This document shows, piece after piece, positions 1 through 5,159 of a stretch of DNA of 5,159 bases. Location of the stretch: assembly GCA_002347905.1 (NCBI GenBank), contig DDYJ01000102.1, positions 1-5,159 of the forward strand, in the 5' to 3' direction. This stretch comes from Comamonadaceae bacterium UBA2237. Lineage in GTDB: Bacteria > Pseudomonadota > Gammaproteobacteria > Burkholderiales > Burkholderiaceae_C. A model generated the notes under the pieces. That model saw only the letters and a program-made list of their open reading frames with translations. It did not search any database and was not told the origin of the DNA. The translations under genes were made by a program, and so were the position numbers. Numbering within the stretch: the first letter of the stretch is position 1; each line of letters begins with the position of its first letter.

Positions 1-752
1 GCGGACTCACCAAAGAGTTCAAGGGCTTTACCGCGGTAGACCATGTGGACCTGAAGGTTCGCAAAGGTTCTATCCACGCGCTGATTGGCCCTAATGGAGC
101 GGGTAAAACAACGACTTTCAATTTGCTCACGAAGTTTCTTCCAGTGACCTCTGGGCAAATTATTTACAAAGGCGCTGATATCACCCGTCTGACGGCCTCT
201 GAGGTGTCACGTTCTGGCATGGTGCGTTCGTTTCAAATTTCTGCCGTCTTTCCGCACCTCACTGTGCTGGAAAACGTGCGAATTGGTTTGCAGCGCAAGT
301 TGGGAACCAGCTTCCATTTTTGGAAACCTGAATCCTCTCTCTACACTCTCAATGACGAAGCAATGGCGCTTTTAGAGTCTGTAGATTTGGCCAGCTTTGC
401 CTCTACTCAAACCGTTGAACTCCCTTACGGTCGCAAACGCGCGTTGGAAATTGCAACGACTTTGGCACTAGACCCAGAATTGATGTTGCTCGACGAACCT
501 ACCCAGGGCATGGGGCATGAGGACGTTGGGCGTGTGGTTGAACTTATTCGCAAAGTTGCGGCCAATCGCACAGTGTTAATGGTTGAACACAATATGAATG
601 TGGTCGCCAATTTGAGCGACACGATTACTGTCTTAGCGCGTGGTGCTGTATTGGCCGAAGGTCCATACCAAGAAGTTTCTAAAAATCCAAGAGTGCTAGA
701 AGCCTACGTCGGTTCTGTCGACGAAAACGACACACTAGGAGCATCCGCATGA
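1..752 (+). CDS. livG: LivG-type ABC transporter ATP-binding protein, 5'-truncated by window edge
   Basis: Cytoplasmic ATPase subunit of a branched-chain-amino-acid-type (HAAT) importer; with LivF it would drive transport through LivH/LivM. The frame is open to the left edge (first full codon at 3) and encodes GLTKEFKGFTAVDHV before the GTG at 45, so that GTG is an internal Val and the true start lies outside. 249 residues are visible; the family usually has about 255-260, so only a few are missing. In visible numbering: Walker A GPNGAGKT at 29-36, Q-loop Gln78 (RSFQ), a degenerate signature LPYGRKR at 140-146 in place of LSGGQ, Walker B LMLLDE ending Asp164-Glu165, D-loop region PTQGMGHED, and H-loop His196 (VEHN). 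The C-terminal segment (GPYQEVSKNPRVLEAYVG) is typical of LivG. The stop overlaps the livF start (ATGA), which implies translational coupling. Family assignment is firm; the substrate is unknown. Confidence 0.95.
   Translation, partial: GLTKEFKGFTAVDHVDLKVRKGSIHALIGPNGAGKTTTFNLLTKFLPVTSGQIIYKGADITRLTASEVSRSGMVRSFQISAVFPHLTVLENVRIGLQRKLGTSFHFWKPESSLYTLNDEAMALLESVDLASFASTQTVELPYGRKRALEIATTLALDPELMLLDEPTQGMGHEDVGRVVELIRKVAANRTVLMVEHNMNVVANLSDTITVLARGAVLAEGPYQEVSKNPRVLEAYVGSVDENDTLGASA
737..741 (+). promoter_or_regulatory. Ribosome binding site of livF
   Basis: AGGAG lies 7 bases before the ATG at 749, inside the last codons of livG. It supports the ATG start and the 4-base overlap as the real gene junction. 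Confidence 0.75.
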
Positions 753-1456
753 CCGCTCCAGTTTTACTCAAAGTACACAACATGCATGCGTGGTACGGCG
801 AATCGCATATCTTGCATGGCATTGACTTTGAAGTGCGTGAAGGTGAATTGGTCACTCTGTTAGGTCGCAATGGCGCTGGTCGTACAACTACCCTCAAAGC
901 TATTTTGGGATTGACAGGCAAACGTACTGGCACCATAGAAGTGGCAGGTGTGGAGACCTCGCACTTACAGACAAACGAAATCGCGCGTCTTGGACTTGGC
1001 TATTGCCCTGAAGAGCGTGGCATTTTTTCGAGTTTGAGTTGCGAAGAAAATTTGATGCTCCCCCCAAGCGTGGGCATAGGCGGCATGTCGATCGATGAAA
1101 TTTATGACATGTTCCCCAACCTCAAAGAACGCCGCAACAGCCCTGGAACGCGTCTTTCTGGTGGTGAACAACAAATGCTGGCCATGGCGCGCATTTTGCG
1201 CACGGGTGCCAAGATATTGCTATTGGACGAAATCACTGAAGGCTTAGCACCCGTCATTGTGCAAACCTTAGGCCGTGTTATCAAACAATTAAAAGCCAAA
1301 GGACTGACCATCATCTTGGTCGAACAAAATTTCCGCTTTGCTGCGCCGCTCGCAGACAGGCACTATGTCATCGAACACGGCAAGATCGAAGCTGTGGTGA
1401 AAAAAGAAGAGCTGGCAGAAAAAGCCGACATGTTGAATGAGTTTTTGGGCGTTTGA
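749..1456 (+). CDS. livF: LivF-type ABC transporter ATP-binding protein with Arg in Walker A
   Basis: Second cytoplasmic ATPase subunit of the HAAT importer, expected to dimerise with LivG. 235 residues, the normal LivF length. Walker A reads GRNGAGRTT at 39-47, with Arg45 where the P-loop Lys normally sits. PEERGIF (87-93) occupies the Q-loop region, where LivF proteins commonly lack a Gln. The signature LSGGEQQ (136-142) is canonical and Walker B ILLLDE ends in Asp160-Glu161. The usual H-loop His is replaced by Gln193 (LVEQN), a known LivF trait. The C-terminus MLNEFLGV is also typical. The ATG overlaps the livG stop and has a good AGGAG site. What is seen: all domains are intact and the frame is unbroken, so this is not a pseudogene. 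What is inferred: its own nucleotide site may turn over ATP poorly, leaving the LivG site to do most hydrolysis. Confidence 0.95.
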   Translation: MTAPVLLKVHNMHAWYGESHILHGIDFEVREGELVTLLGRNGAGRTTTLKAILGLTGKRTGTIEVAGVETSHLQTNEIARLGLGYCPEERGIFSSLSCEENLMLPPSVGIGGMSIDEIYDMFPNLKERRNSPGTRLSGGEQQMLAMARILRTGAKILLLDEITEGLAPVIVQTLGRVIKQLKAKGLTIILVEQNFRFAAPLADRHYVIEHGKIEAVVKKEELAEKADMLNEFLGV

Positions 1457-1504
1457 TTTTTAAATTCCCGTTTGATGTTTTTGTAACCCCCTTAGGAGAC
1501 ACCT
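1457..1504 (+). promoter_or_regulatory. livF to binding-protein gene spacer with strong ribosome binding site
   Basis: A 48-base AT-rich spacer ends in a strong ribosome binding site: AGGAG at 1494-1498, 6 bases before the ATG at 1505. I see no hairpin plus T-run terminator and no convincing -35/-10 pair. Read-through from livF is the simplest reading, with the strong site helping the binding protein to be made in excess over the other subunits, as is usual for such importers. Confidence 0.6.
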
Positions 1505-2725
1505 ATGAAAAGAAAGTTAATTGCGATCGCTGTTGCTACAGCTTTGACTACAGCAACGTCGCTCATCAGCGCGCAACAAGGCAAGATGAGTGATGACGTC
1601 GTCAAGATTGGCGTCCTGACCGACATGTCTGGCGTTTACGCGGACTACGGCGGTCCAGGCGCTGTGACAGCTGCCAAGATGGCTGTAGAAGACTTTGGCG
1701 GCAAGATGTTTGGCAAAACCATCGAAGTGGTCAACGCCGACCACCAAAACAAACCCGATATCGCCAAAAGCGTGACCCAACAATGGTTTGACCGCGACAA
1801 AGTCGACATGACGGTTGAAAACCTCAACTCTGCGGTCGCGCTCACGGTACAAGCTTTGGGCAAAGAGAAAAACAAGATCACGATCGTGACAGGCGCTGCA
1901 ACATCTCGCTTGACGAACGAAGACTGTGCGCCTGACACGGGCGTGCATTACTTGATGGACACCATTGCGCTGAGCAATGTGGTGGGTAAAGCCATCGTGA
2001 AAGACGGCGGCAACAGCTGGTTCTTCTTGACGGCTGACTATGCTTTTGGACACTCGCTAGAAAAAGATACGGGTGAAGTTGTCAAAGCCTCAGGTGGCAA
2101 GGTGATGGGTGCTGTGCGTCACCCCTTGTCAACAGGCGATTTTTCTTCTTACCTTCTGCAAGCACAATCTTCGGGTGCCAAAGTTGTTGGCCTTGCCAAC
2201 GCAGGCGGCGATACGGTCAACAGCATCAAGGCAGCATCCGAGTTTGGTCTGACTAAAAAACAAAACTTGGCCGCTTTGTTGATGTTGATTTCTGACGTGC
2301 ATGCGGTTGGACTTAATACTGCGCAAGGCTTGTACCTGACCGAAGGTTGGTATTGGAATATGAACGACGACAGCCGCAAGTGGGCTAGCCGTTTTGAAGC
2401 CATTATGAAGAGAAAGCCAAACTCCAACCACGCAGCGGTTTATTCATCTACCATGCATTACCTCAATGCAGTGAAAGCAGCAGGAACCGATGACACGGCC
2501 ACTGTGATGAAGAAGATGCGCGAAATGCCTATCAACGACATGTTCGCCAAAGGTGGCAAATTGCGTGAAGACGGCCGTATGGTGCATGACATGTATTTGT
2601 TCCAAGTGAAATCACCTGCTGAATCTAAAGGTGCTTGGGATTACTACAACATGAAGGGCACCGTGAAAGGCGAAGACGCTTTCCAATCTTTGGCAGCAAG
2701 CCGCTGTACAGCTTTGAAGAAATAA
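1505..2725 (+). CDS. Periplasmic substrate-binding protein of HAAT-type ABC importer (Peripla_BP_6-like)
   Basis: Exported ligand receptor that would deliver substrate to LivH/LivM. 406 residues. Residues 1-23 form a Sec signal peptide: a MKRK basic start, a short hydrophobic core with many Ala and Thr, and likely cleavage after LISA. There is no lipobox Cys. The mature part opens with VKIGVLTDMSGVYADYGGPG (33-52), the standard first strand of type I periplasmic binding proteins. Later segments, TGAATSRLTNEDC (129-141), WFFLTADYAFGHSLE (172-186), DFSSYLLQAQ (212-221) and DGRMVHDMYLFQVKSP (356-371), match a betaproteobacterial subfamily that I recognise but whose ligand I cannot name. The mature protein has only two Cys (141 and 401), which could pair in the periplasm. 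It is often annotated LivK-like, but the ligand pocket does not obviously match E. coli LivJ/LivK, so amino acids, amides or organic acids remain possible. Its position between the ATPase and permease genes ties it to this importer. Confidence 0.93.
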   Translation: MKRKLIAIAVATALTTATSLISAQQGKMSDDVVKIGVLTDMSGVYADYGGPGAVTAAKMAVEDFGGKMFGKTIEVVNADHQNKPDIAKSVTQQWFDRDKVDMTVENLNSAVALTVQALGKEKNKITIVTGAATSRLTNEDCAPDTGVHYLMDTIALSNVVGKAIVKDGGNSWFFLTADYAFGHSLEKDTGEVVKASGGKVMGAVRHPLSTGDFSSYLLQAQSSGAKVVGLANAGGDTVNSIKAASEFGLTKKQNLAALLMLISDVHAVGLNTAQGLYLTEGWYWNMNDDSRKWASRFEAIMKRKPNSNHAAVYSSTMHYLNAVKAAGTDDTATVMKKMREMPINDMFAKGGKLREDGRMVHDMYLFQVKSPAESKGAWDYYNMKGTVKGEDAFQSLAASRCTALKK

Positions 2726-2749
2726 TTTTTTGAAAAGCTTTTGAACTAC

Positions 2750-2752
2750 AGG
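2750..2752 (+). promoter_or_regulatory. Weak ribosome binding site of livH
   Basis: Only AGG, 5 bases before the ATG at 2758, resembles a Shine-Dalgarno. An in-frame stop at 2731-2733 with no other ATG, GTG or TTG after it excludes a longer livH, so this ATG is the start. The weak site fits lower output of the permease than of the binding protein upstream. Confidence 0.45.
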
Positions 2753-2757
2753 CATCC

Positions 2758-3645
2758 ATGACAGATATTTTTGGAATCCCAATCCAAGCCTTGATGGGGC
2801 AACTCATGCTCGGTTTGGTCAACGGGTCTTTTTACGCCCTGCTCTCTTTGGGTCTTGCCGTGATTTTTGGCATGCTCAATATCGTGAATTTCGCGCATGG
2901 CGCGCTCTACATGGTGGGGGCTTTTTTTGCATGGATGCTGTTGAACTATGCCGGTATCAATTACTGGTTCGCTTTGATCCTCGCCCCGATTGGGGTGGGG
3001 CTCATTGGTGTAGCGATTGAAAAACTATTACTTGGCTGGATTCGCCAACTCGACCACCTCTATGGTTTGTTGTTGACTTTTGGTCTTGCCCTTATTTTTG
3101 AAGGCGTGTTCAGAGAGTTTTATGGCTCTTCAGGAATGCCCTATGAACTACCTGCGGTATTTCGCGGTGTGTTCGACCTCGAATTCATGATGCTTCCCAA
3201 ATACCGTGCTTGGGTCGTACTTGTCTCGGTTATTCTCTGTTTGGCAACTTGGTTTGTCATTGAAAAAACGCGTCTGGGTGCTTATTTGCGTGCTGGTACA
3301 GAAAATCCAGATTTAGTTAAAGCATTTGGTATCAATGTGCCTCTTATGGTCACCTTGACCTACGCTTTCGGCGTGGGTTTAGCAGGCTTGGCAGGTGTCA
3401 TGGCGGCACCCATTTACCAAGTTAGTCCCTTGATGGGTTCGAACATCATCATCGTCGTGTTTGCAGTTGTGGTGATCGGCGGTATGGGTTCGATCTTGGG
3501 TTCCATCGTCACAGGCTTAAGTCTAGGTCTGATCGAAGGTCTCACCAAGGTGTTTTATGCAGAACTCTCCACTACAGTGGTCTTCATCATCATGGCTATT
3601 GTGTTGCTCGTGCGTCCCGCAGGATTGTTTGGGCGGGAGAAATAA
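2758..3645 (+). CDS. livH: LivH-type branched-chain amino acid ABC permease
   Basis: Inner-membrane permease that would pair with LivM to form the translocation path. 295 residues, the usual LivH length. The N-terminus (QLMLGLVNGSFYALLSLGLA, 15-34) and NFAHGALYMVGAF (44-56) are hallmark LivH segments. Hydrophobic stretches near 13-39, 47-64, 69-92, 99-117, 150-169, 197-218, 228-260 and 272-288 suggest about eight membrane helices. The loop TRLGAYLRAGTENPDLVKAFGINV-like region at 171-194, with Arg178, Glu182-Asn183 and Gly191, is the cytoplasmic EAA-type coupling loop that contacts the ATPases. The C-terminus VLLVRPAGLFG is also typical. It follows the binding-protein gene by 32 bases and precedes livM by 2. 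Nothing is broken or unusual. Confidence 0.96.
   Translation: MTDIFGIPIQALMGQLMLGLVNGSFYALLSLGLAVIFGMLNIVNFAHGALYMVGAFFAWMLLNYAGINYWFALILAPIGVGLIGVAIEKLLLGWIRQLDHLYGLLLTFGLALIFEGVFREFYGSSGMPYELPAVFRGVFDLEFMMLPKYRAWVVLVSVILCLATWFVIEKTRLGAYLRAGTENPDLVKAFGINVPLMVTLTYAFGVGLAGLAGVMAAPIYQVSPLMGSNIIIVVFAVVVIGGMGSILGSIVTGLSLGLIEGLTKVFYAELSTTVVFIIMAIVLLVRPAGLFGREK
3635..3639 (+). promoter_or_regulatory. Ribosome binding site of livM
   Basis: GGGAG inside the final livH codons lies 8 bases before the livM ATG at 3648. With only 2 bases between the livH stop and that ATG, the two permease genes are probably translationally coupled. Confidence 0.65.
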
Positions 3646-3647
3646 GC

Positions 3648-4565
3648 ATGTCTAAAACTATTTTGTATGTGCTTTTGCTCGCAGGACTTTTGGTGGCTCC
3701 ATTTTTGGGGTATCCGATTTTTCTGATGAGTTGTCTGTGCTTTGCTTTATTTGCAAGCGCCTTTAATTTGTTGATTGGCTTTACCGGTTTGTTGTCTTTT
3801 GGACACGCCATGTTTTTTGGCTTTGCTGCTTATGTGTCTGGGCATGCTTCAAAAGTTTGGGGCTTCACACCTGAGGTGTGTTTAATTCTGGGCACCCTCA
3901 GTGCAGCGGCAATTGGTTTGGTGACAGGTTGGCTAGCAGTGCGCCGAGAAGGTATTTACTTTGCCATGGTCACTTTGGCTTTGGCGCAGATGATTTTCTT
4001 TATTTGCGTGCAAGCACCATTTACCTATGCGGAAGACGGCATCCAAAGTATTCCGCGCGGTAAATTGTTGGGGTTGCTCGATCTTGCTGATGACAAAGCC
4101 ATGTATTACTTTGTCTTGGCTGTTTTCTTGTTCGGATTCGCTTTGATCTATCGGGTGATCCATTCACCTTTTGGACAAGTGTTGAAATCGATTCGTGAAA
4201 ATGAACCACGTGCATTGTCACTAGGTTATGACGTTTCTAAATACAAACTGACCGCATTTGTTTTGTCGGGCGCACTGGCAGGCATGGCAGGGGCTACTAA
4301 ATCGCTTGCACTGGGACTTGCTACTTTGACCGACGTGGGCTGGCAAATGTCGGGTGAAGTCGTGCTAATGACCTTGCTAGGTGGTATGGGCACCATCTTG
4401 GGACCAACCGTTGGTGCCACCGTCATCGTCACCATGCAAAACTACCTGGCTGATTTAGGTTCTTGGGTCACCATCATCATGGGTGTGACCTTCGTTATCT
4501 GTGTGCTGGTCTTTAGACGCGGCATTGTGGGCGAAGTAGCACACCGCTTTGCTGCCAAACCCTAA
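3648..4565 (+). CDS. livM: LivM-type branched-chain amino acid ABC permease
   Basis: Second inner-membrane permease subunit, partner of LivH. 305 residues, within the family range; it lacks the long N-terminal extension of E. coli LivM, as many homologues do. Diagnostic segments are GFTGLLSFGHAMFFG (44-58), REGIYFAMVTLALAQ (100-114), the cytoplasmic coupling loop SPFGQVLKSIRENEPRALSLGYD (173-195), SGALAGMAGA (207-216) and LLGGMGTILGPTVGA (243-257). Hydrophobic stretches near 4-45, 51-66, 76-97, 103-122, 152-170, 200-222, 236-262 and 272-289 fit about eight or more membrane helices. The start is fixed by the tight junction with livH and a GGGAG site. It is the last gene of the operon in view. 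The frame is intact, with no odd features. Confidence 0.96.
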   Translation: MSKTILYVLLLAGLLVAPFLGYPIFLMSCLCFALFASAFNLLIGFTGLLSFGHAMFFGFAAYVSGHASKVWGFTPEVCLILGTLSAAAIGLVTGWLAVRREGIYFAMVTLALAQMIFFICVQAPFTYAEDGIQSIPRGKLLGLLDLADDKAMYYFVLAVFLFGFALIYRVIHSPFGQVLKSIRENEPRALSLGYDVSKYKLTAFVLSGALAGMAGATKSLALGLATLTDVGWQMSGEVVLMTLLGGMGTILGPTVGATVIVTMQNYLADLGSWVTIIMGVTFVICVLVFRRGIVGEVAHRFAAKP

Positions 4566-4669
4566 GGCAACCATTCACTTGGAATTGCAACAACAGGTAT
4601 TGCCTATTAGCTAAGTGCTTTTGACAATGCGTTCCTCAACGTACTGAGCGACTCAGGCAAAATCTAACT
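4566..4669 (+). promoter_or_regulatory. livM-moaA intergenic region with possible moaA promoter
   Basis: This 104-base gap separates the importer operon from moaA. TTGACA at 4621-4626 is a perfect sigma-70 -35 hexamer, but no good -10 hexamer lies 15-19 bases downstream; the nearest, TACTGA at 4642-4647, is poor. AGGCAA (4565-4570) and TTGCCT (4600-4605) are an inverted repeat with a 29-base loop. That is too loose for a convincing terminator and lacks a clean T-run. The moaA Shine-Dalgarno is weak: AGG at 4655-4657, 12 bases from the ATG. A separate moaA transcript is plausible but not shown by the sequence. Confidence 0.3.
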
Positions 4670-5159
4670 ATGTCTGAACGTGTAATCCCCTTAGTTGATC
4701 AGCGACTCACCGCCTTGCGCGCCGAAGTGCCCGCCCATGATTGGGAAGGAGGTTTATTGCTGGACCAACTCCAGCGTCCTATGCACGATTTACGCATCAG
4801 CGTGACAGACCGTTGTAACTTTCGCTGCAACTATTGCATGCCCAAAGAAGTCTTTAACAAAGATTACAGCTACTTGCCTCATGGCGACTTGTTGAATTTC
4901 GAAGAAATCACGCGTCTTGCCAAAGTGTTTGTAGGTCTTGGTGTGCGCAAAATTCGCCTCACTGGAGGCGAACCTTTGCTGAGGAAAAATTTAGAAATTT
5001 TGGTGGGGCAGTTAGCGCAAATCCAAACGCCAGATGGGTCCAAACTCGATTTGACCTTGACCACCAATGGTTCACTGCTGACTAAAAAAGCCCAACAACT
5101 CAAAGATGCAGGCCTAGACCGCATCACTGTCAGTTTGGCCACCTCGCCCATGCCGTTCA
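4670..5159 (+). CDS. moaA: GTP 3',8-cyclase MoaA (radical SAM), 3'-truncated by window edge
   Basis: Cytoplasmic radical SAM enzyme for the first step of molybdenum cofactor synthesis, converting GTP to (8S)-3',8-cyclo-7,8-dihydroguanosine 5'-triphosphate, which MoaC then turns into cyclic pyranopterin monophosphate. 163 residues are visible of a usual 330-380. [19 protein letters not shown] (40-58) holds the radical SAM triad Cys49, Cys53, Cys56 for the [4Fe-4S] cluster. LTGGEPLLR (97-105) is the SAM-binding GGEP motif and LTTNGSLL (130-137) the next core strand. The ATG at 4670 is chosen because an in-frame stop lies at 4622-4624 with no other start codon between. It gives a 37-residue N-terminal extension before MHDLRIS, which is common in Burkholderiales MoaA; ATG 4781 is the alternative start. 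After SL156 the family continues D-x-L-D, but here the frame reads ATSPMPF, which suggests a frameshift or sequence error in the last 20 or so bases. The C-terminal second cluster domain is outside the window. Confidence 0.93.
   Translation, partial: MSERVIPLVDQRLTALRAEVPAHDWEGGLLLDQLQRPMHDLRISVTDRCNFRCNYCMPKEVFNKDYSYLPHGDLLNFEEITRLAKVFVGLGVRKIRLTGGEPLLRKNLEILVGQLAQIQTPDGSKLDLTLTTNGSLLTKKAQQLKDAGLDRITVSLATSPMPF

Noticed and set aside
45..47. GTG as a possible livG start
   Set aside because: The frame is open upstream and already encodes the conserved LivG N-terminus (LTKEFKGFTAVDHV), so this is an internal Val codon.
1450..1476. Direct repeat CGTTTGAT at 1450-1457 and 1469-1476
   Set aside because: Only 8 bases in a T-rich spacer, and the first copy overlaps the livF stop codon. 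It has no symmetry or extension to suggest an operator, so chance is likely.
1517..2053. 178-codon open frame on the minus strand inside the binding-protein gene
   Set aside because: It lies wholly antisense to a clearly real gene, shows no recognisable domain, and is best explained as a codon-bias shadow.
2733..2742. Palindrome AAAAGCTTTT between the binding-protein gene and livH
   Set aside because: Too AT-rich and without a loop, so it cannot form a stable terminator or attenuator hairpin. The downstream genes clearly belong to the same importer.
3878..4063. 61-codon + strand frame within livM
   Set aside because: It overlaps livM in another frame, has no evident ribosome binding site or domain, and is a shadow of the real gene.
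4565..4605. Inverted repeat AGGCAA / TTGCCT after livM as a Rho-independent terminator
   Set aside because: A six-pair stem with a 29-base loop and no adjacent T-run does not meet the terminator pattern.
4879..5151. 90-codon minus-strand frame opposite moaA
   Set aside because: The opposing strand carries the conserved radical SAM coding sequence; this frame is an antisense shadow.

Overview
The window looks like ordinary bacterial chromosome. It carries one branched-chain-amino-acid-type (HAAT/Liv) ABC importer operon on the + strand, followed by the start of a molybdenum cofactor gene. Protein style suggests a betaproteobacterium of the Burkholderiales, perhaps Comamonadaceae-like. The clues are the LivG D-loop region (LDEPTQGMGHED), the Walker A form GRNGAGRTTT in LivF, the substrate-binding protein family, and the MoaA N-terminus. 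Base composition is near balanced by eye and TTG leucine codons are common, which would suit a freshwater lineage with moderate GC. The assignment rests on recalled family resemblance, not on a search.

Layout. Positions 1-752 hold livG (ATPase), cut at its 5' end by the window edge. livF (second ATPase, 749-1456) overlaps the livG stop by 4 bases. After 48 bases comes a periplasmic substrate-binding protein gene (1505-2725), then livH (permease, 2758-3645), and 2 bases later livM (permease, 3648-4565). A 104-base gap without a clear terminator precedes moaA (4670 to the right edge), a GTP 3',8-cyclase gene cut at its 3' end. No stretch over about 300 bases lacks a gene, and no RNA gene, mobile element, CRISPR array or sizeable repeat was seen.

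The five liv genes encode every part expected of one importer. The exported binding protein captures ligand in the periplasm, LivH and LivM form the membrane channel, and LivG and LivF form the ATPase pair. The operon promoter must lie left of the window. The ligand cannot be read from sequence; the binding protein is not a close LivJ/LivK match. MoaA belongs to a separate pathway and probably to a separate transcript.

No undescribed system was found. Two points deserve a look. First, the two ATPases are markedly asymmetric: LivF has Arg for the Walker A Lys and Gln for the H-loop His, and LivG has a degenerate signature, so all the losses fall on one composite ATP site. Second, the last 20 or so bases of the window break the moaA reading frame relative to the family, which looks like a sequence error or a frameshift.
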